64,000 bases of DNA from Agapetus fuscipes (Eukaryota > Arthropoda > Insecta > Trichoptera > Glossosomatidae), in assembly GCA_951799405.1 (NCBI GenBank), contig OX637341.1, positions 19,149,659-19,213,658 on the forward strand, in the 5' to 3' direction. Every line of letters begins with the position of its first letter. The first letter of the stretch is position 1. The position numbers were made by a program, and so were the translations under genes. Positions 22,001 through 33,204 of this stretch are shown piece after piece. The notes under the pieces are model-generated. The model was given only the letters and a program-made list of their open reading frames with translations. It made no database searches and was not told the origin of the DNA.

Positions 22001-24529
22001 CTATAATAATAATAATCTATAATCTAAGTTGCAAGGATATATTCATTTAAAGCTCTCAGATGTAAGCCCACAAACCAACAAGTGTAGTTCGCGCTTACAA
22101 ATGCTGAATGTGTACTTACAAATAAAATCCAAACCTCAAATGAACATAAGCCCCACAACTTTTGCCGACCTTCCCTGAAACAGGGGTAACATTGGCAAAG
22201 TGAACCATTTTTTACAGTATGGGTGGTCAGCCTCATACCAACCTATAAGTCAAGGAATATGAATAAAAAATTACATTTAAATATATAAAAGAACAAAACC
22301 TTACAAAGAAATCTATACAAAAAAAGTCAGAAATTTCCTATGCAAAAAATGTAGCAAATGAATACACCAACATTAAAAATCACCATTGCAGATTAGCCGC
22401 CACTTCTTCCTGTCCTTGCACACTTCTTTCATTTCATCCAGAGTCATAACCTTTTTCATGCAAGTCCTCCTTTTATTATGACTCTGGATATCCCATTCAT
22501 TCGCTATTTCAGAAATTTGATCCATCCATACTTTTCTCGGTCTTCCTCTACCACGACATCCATCTATTTTAGCAACATATACTTTCTTCGTCAATCTTTC
22601 ATCACTCATTCTCTCCATATGCCCGAACCATCTTAACATACTTCTTTTAATCTTCACTTTCACACTTTCCCTTACACCACATTCTTCTCTTACAAAATCA
22701 TTCCTCACTCTGTCACTTCGTTTTTTCCCAATCATACTTCTTAGATAGTCCATTTCTACTGTATGGACTTTACTAATTTCCCTTTCACTCACCGTCCAGG
22801 CTTCACTTCCATACATCAAGGTTGGCACTAGTATACCACCGTGCACCGCCAATCTAACATTTTTTGAGAGATTCTGGTTCCTGGCGATGCTAGCGGTAGC
22901 ACCCAGTACGCACCTGCCTTTCATTATTCTTCTTTCAAATTCACCGGTCATTCTTCCATCTTTTTCAAACTTACTTCCCAGGTATACAAACTCATTTACG
23001 ACATCAACATTCATTCCATTAATTTTAAATTCATAATTCATACTTTCATCATCTCTTTCAAAAATCAATACTTTCGTCTTACTTGCATTCAACTTCAAAT
23101 GGTTACCTTTCAAAGCTTCATTCAATCTAGAGAGCATTGTTTGCAATTCTACTGCTGAATCAGATACAAGAACTGCATCATCTGCATACAGTAGAACACT
23201 CACTTTGCTCTCTCCTATCATCAATCCACAATCATTAAGTCGAGCATCTCTGACACACTTGTCCATGACTATGTTAAATAGCCATGGACTCATCACACAT
23301 CCTTGCCTCACACCCTTATAAACTTCAAACCACTCACTATACTCACCATCAATACGGACACATGCCTTACTATTTTCATAGTTTGCATGCACCGCACCTA
23401 GGAGAGCCCCATTCACTCCGTATGCTTTCAAAACATCCCATAACATACCTCTGTCTACTGAGTCAAAAGCCTTTTCCAGATCTACAAAGGCCGTGAACAG
23501 CTTCCGCCTCACCGACAATTGTTTTTCAACAAGTTGTCGTAGAGTAAAAATCTGATCAACACAGCCTCTACCGGCCATAAAGCCGGACTGTACATCGGAA
23601 ATCCTTTCACTAGTAGTCAGAATCACATTTTTTATAATCACCTTACAGAAGACTTTTCCTGGTATACTGAGTAGACTGATTGGTCTGAAGTGCTGACAGT
23701 CTTTTTTGTCCCCTTTACCTTTGTAAATGGGAACAATGACTGCCTTCCTCCAATCCATCGGTACTACTCCTGCATTCACACAGAGCTTACATAATTCGTA
23801 CATCCAATCTATCACACATTCACCTCCTGCTTTCAACATTTCACCATTTATACCATCAAACCCAGCAGACTTCCCATTCTTCAGACGTGAAATAGACACT
23901 TTTATTTCTTCTTTCATAATATTCAATTCATTCGCTTCATCTATCTGTTCATAAATTCTTCTTTCACCCTGACCAAAAATTTCTTGAAAATAGTTCTTCC
24001 ATCTCTTGCATACTTCTTCATTCTCCCATACCATCTCACCGGCAGCACTTTTGACTCCCGGAGTGGTCAATGCAGAAGATTTATTTCTATCCGCATTGAT
24101 CCACCTCCAAAATTCCTTCTTACTGTCGGTGAAACTTTTGTTAATCCTTTCATCAATCTTTCTTTGTTCATTCATCTTGCTTTCATAAATTATATTCTTC
24201 GCCATTCTCTTAGCTATCTTATATTCCTCTTCTAGCTTTCTATCATTTCTATCATTCAACCAATTTTCGTAACACTTTTTCTTAACTTTCACAGCTTCCT
24301 TCACTCTATCATTCCACCAGGCATCTCCTTTCAATCTTCCACCTTTCGTTACCCCACATGCTTTTTTAGCGCATTCAGTCATTCCTTCTTTCAGATCTTT
24401 CCACATACTTTCAATATCTTTTCCACACACACTCTTCTCAAGTTCACTCACACTTAAAATTTTGTGGAGCTCTGATACGTACTTCTCTAAAATATCTACG
24501 CAGTAGAAAATGTAAGAAAATATACAACG
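22001..24529 (-). mobile_element. 5'-truncated family R RTE LINE with intact RT
   Basis: RTE copy lacking the endonuclease, in antisense orientation within the long mGluR intron. Tail repeats (TAATAATAATAATC) end at 22001; the 3' UTR shared with the many short copies follows, then the RT frame. It is flanked by the 6-bp direct repeat TTGCAT at 21995-22000 and 24530-24535, a plausible target duplication. Sequence upstream of about 24505 no longer aligns to the outer element at 35521-38419, so the 5' junction may carry extra nucleotides. Confidence 0.85.
22373..24529 (-). CDS. Reverse transcriptase, uninterrupted, family R RTE
   Basis: Open from the flanking base to the stop at 22373, about 718 residues. 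It joins, without frameshift, the region that ends the endonuclease (KYVSELHKIL) to the RT (SELEKSV onward), which shows that endonuclease and RT form one polypeptide in this family. RPISLLS, FVDLEKAFD, RQGCVMSP and YADD (about residue 450) are intact, and the C-terminus has LRWFGHMERM, RGRGRPRKVW and an NGDF end. The in-frame ATG at 24535 belongs to the flanking target duplication, not to the element. Without the endonuclease it cannot be autonomous, but the protein could still be made if transcribed. Confidence 0.85.
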   Translation of the reverse strand, partial: RCIFSYIFYCVDILEKYVSELHKILSVSELEKSVCGKDIESMWKDLKEGMTECAKKACGVTKGGRLKGDAWWNDRVKEAVKVKKKCYENWLNDRNDRKLEEEYKIAKRMAKNIIYESKMNEQRKIDERINKSFTDSKKEFWRWINADRNKSSALTTPGVKSAAGEMVWENEEVCKRWKNYFQEIFGQGERRIYEQIDEANELNIMKEEIKVSISRLKNGKSAGFDGINGEMLKAGGECVIDWMYELCKLCVNAGVVPMDWRKAVIVPIYKGKGDKKDCQHFRPISLLSIPGKVFCKVIIKNVILTTSERISDVQSGFMAGRGCVDQIFTLRQLVEKQLSVRRKLFTAFVDLEKAFDSVDRGMLWDVLKAYGVNGALLGAVHANYENSKACVRIDGEYSEWFEVYKGVRQGCVMSPWLFNIVMDKCVRDARLNDCGLMIGESKVSVLLYADDAVLVSDSAVELQTMLSRLNEALKGNHLKLNASKTKVLIFERDDESMNYEFKINGMNVDVVNEFVYLGSKFEKDGRMTGEFERRIMKGRCVLGATASIARNQNLSKNVRLAVHGGILVPTLMYGSEAWTVSEREISKVHTVEMDYLRSMIGKKRSDRVRNDFVREECGVRESVKVKIKRSMLRWFGHMERMSDERLTKKVYVAKIDGCRGRGRPRKVWMDQISEIANEWDIQSHNKRRTCMKKVMTLDEMKEVCKDRKKWRLICNGDF

Positions 24530-24535
24530 TTGCAT

Positions 24536-25479
24536 TGTTCAAAGATCAACCACCTTATAATCTTGTTTTTTTCAGGCTTCAGACCTACCGAAGTAATTTA
24601 AAATTTACGACAAAATAAATTGTATTCATTTTAAAAATATTGGTTTTAATAGTGTCTATAAACGTTGTATTTTTTTTAACTTATAAAGAAATTACAAATT
24701 ATTCCCTAATCGCTACATTCTTTATTTTGAAAAAAATTTTTTTTTGGTTTGTAGGTAGACATTAAATCTGATGATGATCTGAGGTCCAAAATTGTTTGTT
24801 TAAAAAAGTTTGGATTCAGAGTGCTACGAATATACAACAACTTGATTTTTCTGTTTGACATTTAAATATGAAAGAAGTGTCTGTATGCAAAATAGGTAAA
24901 ACACCTCAAAAGGGATAAAAACACATTTTTTATCGTCATATTTTGTTCAACATCCACCATCTTGTAGCGTTGTTTTTTTTCTGCAATGCTGCAAAAAAGT
25001 CTTGGCTAATTGCAGTCTGCCCAGACTCCTTCATCAATACCACCCCTTGGGGACAAACCCCACCCTCACAGTCTCTCAATAATTTACTCCAGACTCAAAG
25101 AGTTGCAAAAAGCTGCTGAAAAAAATAGGTACACTTTGCTAACTTTTACTTTGTGCTGTCCATGTCTCGAAGGAGTGCAGAATATTTTTATCAAACTCAA
25201 AGTTTATTTTACATTATATTTGACTCTGTCAACCAGGCGCGTGCATAGAGTACCTATAGGCAAATACATTAAAAAATTAATATTTTCTCCCATTCCTTCA
25301 AAATAAATTCTTTGAAATTGACTGAAGTGCTAACGATAGCTTCAATCAAACATAAATTTTGAATTTTAAATCTCAATATCAAGCTTAAATGTGTTGTTTA
25401 CCATATATTGTCTGCCTATTAGGCGCATGTGCCCGTATGGGATGCACGCCCCTGCTGTCAACATCCATTCAGTGATGAT
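24536..25479. other. Intron, nothing recognised
   Basis: A TCTGATGATGATCTGAGG string at 24768 lacks the GAAA partner of a hammerhead; no other feature. Confidence 0.45.
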
Positions 25480-25725
25480 CTGTACCCTTAGTACGAGTTG
25501 CAAAACTTGAATGAAGTAAAGTTTACGGAAAATATTAAAGAGTGATTTCTCCCAAAATCTGCCGTTTTTGTTTGTTTGAACTTGACTTTCTTCATCACTT
25601 TAACTCTTTTGCTAAGACCATAAAGTGTAAGAAACAAAAACGGCAGATTTTGGGAGAAATCCCTCTTTAATGTTTTCTGTAAACTTTACTTTACTCAAGT
25701 TTTGCAACTCGTACTAAGGGTACAG
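25480..25725. mobile_element. Fold-back element with ~95-bp arms
   Basis: CTGTACCCTTAGTACGAG at left is matched by CTCGTACTAAGGGTACAG at right; arms continue through CTCCCAAAATCTGCCG and GTTTTTGTTT, with a ~55-bp loop. No clear target duplication. Confidence 0.8.
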
Positions 25726-26034
25726 AACCTATGTTTTTTTTCTTAACCATATTTTCTACTGAAGATTTATTAAATTCCAATGCTAAGGAAATGATTTTCA
25801 ACACATGTATAATAATGGAATTGGAATCAAAAGCTTCGTAGATATCTTCGCAGAGTGAGAAATATAAAAGAGCATGCATATGAAGAGAGTGATGAGTTTT
25901 GAGCAAATAAAAAAGTGTGCAAGGACAGAACAAAATAGAGACGTAGGTACTACTGAAGTTACTAACCAACCTTATTGGTATAGTAGCTAAATATAGTACC
26001 AATAACAGTAAAAGGTTTAATTTTTTTCTGTTTG

Positions 26035-26149
26035 GGCATTTGCAACTCTTGCCAACCTTGCCTGTAACAGGGGTGACATTGGCAAAGTGAACCATTTTTT
26101 TACAGTATGGGTGGTGAGCCTCATAACAACCTATAAGTTAAGGAATAAT
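26035..26149 (-). mobile_element. Truncated family R tail
   Basis: Only the 5' half of the unit (on its strand): TTCCTTAACTTATAGG to CAAGAGTTGCAAATGC. Confidence 0.75.
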
Positions 26150-26499
26150 GAATTTTCATTAATACATCTATTTTTTAAATGTACGTACCTACACCCTCAA
26201 ACTTTTTACAGAAAATAAAAAAAAACAGGAAACCTATTTAACAATTATAGCACGCAAAATACCCGATTTTATTTTTAGGTTTTTTTAAGTGGAATATACG
26301 TTTAAACGCGCATTAGCTCTGATCACAGGCTCTGATGTTTGTTTAAGTGATTCCAGGAACATAATGTGAAAGAGAGTTTTCATTTTATTGAAAAATAAAT
26401 GTATTTTTGGATTCTGAAATTTTTTATGTTTTCATTCCCAAATTTGGGACCTTGTCAAATCAATTAGAATTTCCTTTCCCCCTCCCCCCCCCAATCGAA

Positions 26500-26628
26500 A
26501 CCACCGCTTGAACTGAATTAATTGGCGTGAGACTGGCTCGTGTACACGTAAAAACTAAGTAAGCTCCACACACCTTTCCCACTGCGCGGTAAGAAGCTGC
26601 CCTATATGTGCAGCTTGGTTATTTTTAG
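26500..26628 (+). mobile_element. Degenerate SINE-A 3' part
   Basis: CGCTTGAACTGAATTAATTGG, GTACACGTAAAAAC and GCGGTAAGAAGCTGCCCTAT, GTGCAGCTTGGTT. Confidence 0.6.
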
Positions 26629-26735
26629 TTACGCTTATCATACTTCTACATTCTCATTATACTAATTTCTGCAGATATATTTTTTAAAAAGGATTGAAAT
26701 TATTTTGTCATTTTAATAAGAAATGATTCTGTTTT

Positions 26736-26972
26736 TTGACTTATAAGTTGGTATGCGGCTGATCACCCATGCTGTAGAAAATGGTTCACTTTGCCAATGT
26801 CACCTCTGTTTCAGGGAAGGTCGGCCAGAGTTGCAGGGTGTATGTCGATTTGAAGTTTGGTTTTTATGTTGTAGGTTCACATGCGGCATTCGCATGTGAA
26901 CCCACTTGTGAGAATGCATGTAATGTGAATCCCCAATGTTACATATCTTTGCAATTTAGATAAGATTAGATC
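26736..26972 (+). mobile_element. Solo family R tail
   Basis: TTTTTGACTTATAAGTTGG at the start, TAAGATTAGATCAG at the end; internal small deletions. Confidence 0.8.
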
Positions 26973-27544
26973 AGAATAAGCAACCCTACTAACCATCGTT
27001 ACAAATAGGAAAGCTTTAATAAAATATTCTTATTATTTCCAAACTCTTATTTACAAAACCGAATAGAAACTTTTCCAGATAAAACCTTTTATCCGTAGAA
27101 AATTTTATCAACGGTCACTTTCTCAAGATCAGGAAATGGGAAAAACATAAAAATAAATTAATCCCGACATTCCATCCGGAAAATTTCGTTTGGAGCCTAG
27201 GTTTCTAGAATATTCCATTATTTTATATATGTCATTTGAATTCTCTAGGCTTTCTTTGTATTTATTTCCACATCTATAAAAATATTTTATTGTAAAAAGT
27301 AAACCAACAAATTGGAAATGTTTAGGGAAAATTGGATAAGCAGTTGATTGTGGTTTATTTTTCTTGCAATGAGAATAAACAAAGGATATATTTTGTTGTT
27401 TTTTTGTATTGTATGGAATTAAAGTAAATTATTTGAATTTTCCGTCATAAAATCAGATACGTAGGTATTTTAAACTGAAACTAAAATATATTGATTTCAT
27501 AAATTTGATCATTTCACGGTCTTTAAAAATCACAAATTATATTT

Positions 27545-27700
27545 ATCAATCTAAGTTGCAAGGTTATCTATCCGTTAAAGATTAGTACCATACGACGTCC
27601 ACCTATAAAAAAATGTACAAAAGAGACCCCAGACCAGAAATGATCACATTGTCTGCATCTATTACAAATTTCCCTTGAAGCAGGAGTGACACAGGTAGGA
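27545..27700 (-). mobile_element. Highly diverged family R tail
   Basis: ATCTAAGTTGCAAGGTTATC and TTCCCTTGAAGCAGGAGTG are recognisable; the rest is degraded. Confidence 0.5.
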
Positions 27701-27754
27701 ATAACAAATATATTTTCTCTTGTCTATGGGACGAAGATAGCATATTATACCAAA

Positions 27755-28285
27755 CGTAAATCGTTATATTGGTTCCGACATTGATGTATGGAAATGAGGC
27801 GTGGACAGTTAATGAATGTGAGCTGAGTAAAGTATGTACGGTTGAAATGGCTTACCTGAGAGCAATGGCTGGAAAGACACTGAATGATAGAGTACGTAAT
27901 GATTGGGTGATGAACGAGTGTGGTATAAAAGAGAATATGAGAATGAAAGTACAAAAATGTACGATGAGATGGTTCGGACATCTCGAAAGAATGGATGATG
28001 AACGGCTAACGAAGAAAGTGTACAAAGGAAATGTCAGAGGAAAGCGCGGAAGGGGAAGACCGAGGAAAGAATGGTTAGACCAAATTTGTGAGATTGCGAA
28101 AGAATGGAACCTGCAGAGTGAGAGTAAGAGAAGAGTATGTATGAAAAAGGTGATGAATATTGAGGAAATGAAAGTGGTTTGTAATGACAGAAAAAAGTGG
28201 AGGCGCATCTGCGAAGGTACCGGCCACCCCTATTGGAACGGCGGCAGGATACAGTACAGTACAGTTTATTTGTATACGTTCATCC
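27755..28285 (+). mobile_element. 5'-truncated family T RTE-like LINE
   Basis: A frame from 27769 covers LMYGNEAWTVNECELSK, MRWFGHLERM, KRGRGRPRKEW and RKKWRRICEG, the C-terminus of an RTE-like RT distinct from family R. It ends without a stop in the 3' region GGCCACCCCTATTGGAACGG followed by ACAGTACAGTACAGT, the tail of family T. Catalytic RT motifs are missing. Confidence 0.85.
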
Positions 28286-29762
28286 CCGTTTTATAAACAT
28301 ATTTTTTCAATTTTGTTATTTTTCCTTCCCAATTCCTGCCCAAATTTTAACCTTATTAAAACCTAAAATACTTATACCGAATACTATGTTTTTATATTGA
28401 GATAGCAAGAAAATCATGTATTTTTAAATATAAAAAAAGGATACAAAAGTTGAATTAAAAAAATCCTTGAACTCTACATTTTTAATTCTACATTTCTTCC
28501 CTATCTTTATGCCTAAATCACCGTATTTTTTCTTAATTTTTGGCCTAAATCCACCTGCCTAATTAAGCGATAAGAAATTGCGATTCACAGAATTAGCGCA
28601 ATTATTGCCAACTTTTCCGGAATTCCGCCTAAAGCCGTCATTATCCCGCGATTTGTGTAATCATTCAGAAGCGACGGAACCCGACGGAATACGATTCCAA
28701 GAATATCACCCTTTTACTAACTGTACCTCGAGTATACAACATCACGTATAAACTTAACGTCAGCGTTTACCAAAAATGTTCAGAAATTAAAAAAGCGCCT
28801 TAAATGAACAGTGTACTTTTCATACTTTTTTTGTTAAACGCTAAAGCTTTTTACTTGAAGAACAGTAATGAATTTTTAATTTTCTGAAATTTACAAAAAA
28901 AATCCATACACGCAAATTTAGGGGAAAAAATGACCTTGTGTCTGAATCTGTATTAATCATTGCAATTCTTCTTCTTCTTCGTGCCAGCTTCACACCGAAT
29001 TGGCCCAGTAACGAGCATTGCAATAACCATTCATCCTAACGTTTTTTAAATCATTAATTTTTCAAATTATTTTTTCATTTTTCAAATATATTTTTTAAGA
29101 ACTGACTCTAACCGGTGCAACTAGAAGCTTACACAGGGACCTTGAATAGAAATTTACACACAAAAAAATCCCTATTAAATAAATCCATCTCATATTTATT
29201 ACTCAAATTGAAATTTTTTATTTTACAGTCGTTGTACGACTCAAAATAAAAAAAATCTGCGGCTCAAATTTGTAATAAACAATTTTTAACTTCACATTTT
29301 CCGTATAATGTTACTTTGAAAAATTACCCCAAGAATGAGGTCTCATCAGATCTCGTCTCCTCTACCACAAGCATAAAACTTAAAGCTATAACTCTATAAA
29401 AACAACCTACCAAAAAATGTATGTAAACTGAAAAAGCTACGTAGCGGGCGTTTTGGTTTCCATATATTTTTAGCAAAACGCTACGCTTCAGTTTGAACGT
29501 ATTTTCTTTTACTTTCCTGGTGTTTTTTCTAGCGGAATTATCCTCAAGTCCCTTTAGTCCCGGAGCGAAATCTGCTTCTGGTTTTGCGAAATTTGTCAAG
29601 CAAAAAAATATATACGCAAATTTTTAATTACGCCATTTTTTCTGAAAGTTGAAAACTTGAGATTTGAAAGTGATGGAAACGCGAAGGACTTCAAAGGGTA
29701 GAAATAATGTTTAGACAGAGTATATTTGTGACCGTATCATATTTTATTTTATTTATGTAAAC
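28286..29762. other. Intron, nothing recognised
   Basis: Only short runs such as CTTCTTCTTCTTC at 28969; no gene or repeat partner. Confidence 0.5.
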
Positions 29763-29890
29763 GTAATCAGCGCTATGATTGAGCGGACAAGGTGTTCGTC
29801 ATATCCAGTGTTTGAAATAAAACAGTACCGTGCCTATTCGATCCCTGTCAAATCCTCTTGACGATGGCTTTGTCCTTTTAGTTAACAGAT
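29763..29890 (+). mobile_element. Possible SINE (family 4)
   Basis: AGCGCTATGATTGAGCGGAC and TATTCGATCCCTGTCAAATC, repeated in part at 49575-49650 (GTTTGAAATAAAACAG, TATTCGATCCCCGTCAG, GACGATG). B-box-like motif and two copies support a SINE. Confidence 0.55.
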
Positions 29891-30139
29891 ATTTTTGAGT
29901 ATTAATTATGAATTGATATAGCATTACATAAAATGTATCAGTAAGTAATTAATAAGTTAATACCAGTAGGTACTTGGTCAGAATAAAATATGTCGAAGAA
30001 TTAAATAGATTGTGTAATTGAAAATAAAAATAAAACATAAAAAGTTCTAAATCATTAACTAAATTTGTTGATTTTTTTTCTATTTCTTTTTTATTTTCCC
30101 TTCAAGATCGTACGTCGCATACATGCAAGTATGAGGTAG

Positions 30140-30400
30140 GCATCTAAATCTTAATCTAAGTTGCAAAGAAATGTATCATTTGAGATTCATATTAAATGCA
30201 TTCCCACAAGCAAACACGCATAATTTCACGCTCACACGTGGCGCATGTGGACCTACAATATAAAAAGCCCAATCTCAAATGAACATAAGCCCTGCGACAT
30301 TTGCCGACCTTCCCTGAAACAGGGGTGACATTGGCAAAGTGAACCATTTTTTACAGTATGGGCGGTCAGCCTCATACTAACCTATAAGTCAAGGATTATG
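30140..30400 (-). mobile_element. Solo family R tail
   Basis: Complete antisense unit ending ATAAGTCAAGGATTATG. Confidence 0.85.
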
Positions 30401-30477
30401 ACTAAATATAAGTAAATGGTTCTTTATGGCAAAGTCAAAACTTTAACAAGTATTTCTAACAGGTAAATGTATCTATT

Positions 30478-30718
30478 TAGGAGGCTTTCCACCCAGAATG
30501 TAAAAAATGGTTCACTTTGGCAATATTAGCCCTGTTTCATGGAGGTCATAAAAAATTCCAAGTATTTTCATTTGAGTTTTAGCATTTTATTTTGAAGTAC
30601 ATATGCGGCATGTTTAAGCGCAAACTTATACGTTTCTGCTTGCGAGCATACATTTAACATGAACCTTAAATTTTGATGCATCCCTGCAACTTAGATAAGA
30701 GATTAAAGATTATTATAG
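30478..30718 (+). mobile_element. Diverged family R tail
   Basis: GAGGCTTTCCACCCAGAATG, GGTTCACTTTGGCAATATT, TATGCGGCATGTTTAAG; ends AGATTATTATAG next to a SINE-Q. Confidence 0.75.
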
Positions 30719-30722
30719 ATAT

Positions 30723-31036
30723 TGGACCGGTCCGTAGTCCAGTGGCAACACTTCGGACTCGTAAATGGAAGGTTGTGGTTTCGGATCCCGGCAGAGCTCA
30801 AAATATACCATTTATATTTCGAATGTGCTCTTCGCTGAGTTGAAAAATTCATAAACCTTTACCAAAGACCGGTCACTGAAAGATCCATCCAACCTAACAA
30901 CAACTGGGTCTTGCTTGAGAATTTGCGCTTTCTACAGCGACGACCAATCTCGCAGAGGGCTCTTGAGGTGTGATACACACAAAAACAGCGCTCACCAAAT
31001 AAATCAGCCTTATATTATTATTATTATTATTATAGC
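30723..31036 (+). mobile_element. SINE-Q, tail type II
   Basis: GACCGGTCCGTAGTCCAGTGG head, GAGGGCTCTTGAGGTGTG tail, GCTCACCAAATAAATCAGCC and a TTA repeat at the end. Confidence 0.9.
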
Positions 31037-31796
31037 AACTAAAACACTTGCAGGAAACGTCATTTTAATCGAAATATCTTTCTAATATATATTTCTAAAC
31101 AGCTTGCTTTAAAAAAACAAAATTCCTTGATTGCAAAAAGAGCGTATTTAAAAGGGCGGCATAAATTTAAAAATACATCGTAACATTGCACGTCGGGGTA
31201 AAAATTAAATTCAGATTGGATGAAAAATGACGTCATTTCGTGGCCGAGAAAATAATATTAAAGACATAAAAAAGCGTAACCCGATACCCTCTCCTCTAGG
31301 CATAAAACATGCGTTAATACTTAACAGTCGGGTGAATATAAAAAAAATGTGTGAAAAATAAAACACTCTGTAGAGGCGCTGTTGTATCTTGGATGCATTT
31401 TACTGTTTACGTGATGGTTGAGTATTAATGCAAAGTGTAGTATAGAGTACTGCTCTGTAAAACGACGTTTACACGAGCCGAGTGCTAGTGCATCTACTTT
31501 TTTTTTGCTTTAAGGTGAACGTAAAAAAGGAAGAAAAAATAGACCCAGAGTAATATGGCTTCTAGAGCTTGTTCTAGTTCAACTGTTTATCTTACTCACT
31601 TTTATTTTTTGTATGGCCAGTGGCTGCGTCGCTTAGACAAAATCTAAAAAAAATCAGTCGTAAATCATTTTACATATTTCTGTTAAGTTCTTTTTTTTCA
31701 GTAAAACTAACAGTTTATTGTTGTAAATGTTGATACGTTATAAATTTGATGAGTAAAAACGTTTTATTAGTAGGTAGGTATACCTAATTATTTATC
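31037..31796. other. Intron, nothing recognised
   Basis: No supported feature. Confidence 0.5.
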
Positions 31797-32095
31797 TACA
31801 TCCAAATATAAGCTGGAAAGATATATATATATCATTTAAGATTCATATAAAACGCATTTCCACAAGCAGACATGTATAATTTCACGCTAACATATGCCGC
31901 ATGTGAACCTATAATATAAAAACCCAATCTCAAATGAACATAAGCCCTGCAACTCTTGCCGACCTTCCCTGAAACAGGGGTGACATTGGCAAAGTGAACT
32001 ATTTTTTACAGTATGGGTGGTCAGCCTCATACCAACCTATAAGTCAAGGAATATAAATAATTAATTACATTTAAGTATGTAAAACAAACAAACAC
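31797..32095 (-). mobile_element. Family R tail with extra 3' UTR
   Basis: Extends about 40 bp beyond the usual boundary into ATAATTAATTACATTTAAG, so it is a truncated LINE copy and not a boundary-defined solo unit. Confidence 0.8.
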
Positions 32096-32735
32096 TAAAC
32101 AATTAAACAGTAAAAATTAAAACCAAACCAAAATTTATCATTATTATTACTTCAAGTGAAACTACATTTTACCGCTTACTTGGCGATTAAAGTAACTAAA
32201 GAGATTGTCTCATCTGAACGAGGCAAAAATTGTGAAATTTTCATGATTAAAAATCCTCAACTGAAATAAGATGTGATTCGGTCTCGAAATCTCTTTTTGC
32301 GCGCGTCCTCCGGCGGTCCTGTTTGGTGGGAGGAGCGTCGTAGAAAAATGGAAGGCAGCGGGGAGATTTCAAAAGGAAAAAGTTGTTTTGCAAGTTTGCC
32401 GGGAAACCCTTTTTCGGGGCAAATTTTTACAAGATTTTCAAGTCCCCCAGTTTCCCCTGATATTTCCTGTGATTTAAAAAATATTTATCTTTTTTAAACC
32501 CTTTTGAATTTTCCTGTTTTTTTTTAATATTTGGTCGAAACCATATACATACTTACTATGTGAATATTATAAAGAAAAAAAATATGCATATTATAAAGAA
32601 GTTGATAGAAAAGACGAAAAAAAATGCATTTATTTTCAAAAAAACCTACGTAGATTTTTACTATCCATTATAAAATACCGACAAAGCTACTACTTCATTA
32701 TTTTTTCTTGAAAAAAACATATAGGTAATTTGTTA
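32096..32735. other. Intron with a small GC-rich patch
   Basis: 32290-32440 is GC-rich (GCGCGCGTCCTCCGGCGG) with a 74-codon frame lacking any recognisable domain. Confidence 0.4.
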
Positions 32736-33079
32736 CATAATCTAATCTAATCTAATCTAAGCTGCAAAGATATATATCATTTAAGATTTATATTAAATGC
32801 ATTCCCACAAGCAGATATGTATAATTTCGCGCTAACACATGCCGCATGTGGACCTACAATATAAAAACCCAATCTCAAATGAACATAAGCCTTGCAACTC
32901 TTGCCGTCCTTCCCTGAAACAGGGGTGACATTGGCAAAGTGAACCAATTTTTTTTTACAGTATGGGTGGTCAGCCGCATAACAACCTATAAGTCAAGGAA
33001 CATACATGACAAATTACATTTTTAAAATCAATAAAATAACAATATATACATTGACATAAAAAACTAAATCACAAAACCA

Positions 33080-33204
33080 ATTTTACTTTAACAAACCCCA
33101 GCCGCCAACATCACAGATCAACCGCCATTTCTTTCTATCCTTACATACTTCTTTCATTTCCTCCAGAGTCATAACCTTCTTCATACAAGCTCTTCTTTTA
33201 TTAT
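33080..33204 (-). pseudogene. Displaced 3' end of the RTE reverse-transcriptase frame
   Basis: Continuation of the RT frame at 35521-37497 after the nested insertion: codons for the KRR.CMKKVMTLEEMKEVC region, KDRKKWRL and a VGG terminus can be read on the - strand. The matching terminus at 58377 (family R, GG subfamily) ends the same way, whereas the nested copy ends NVDF, so this fragment belongs to the outer element. Confidence 0.8.

Noticed and set aside
24768..24786. TCTGATGATGATCTGAGG as a hammerhead core
   Set aside because: No stem II partner and no GAAA follow.
32273..32497. 74-codon + frame in a GC-rich patch
   Set aside because: No domain, no splice pattern and no repeat partner; most likely chance.
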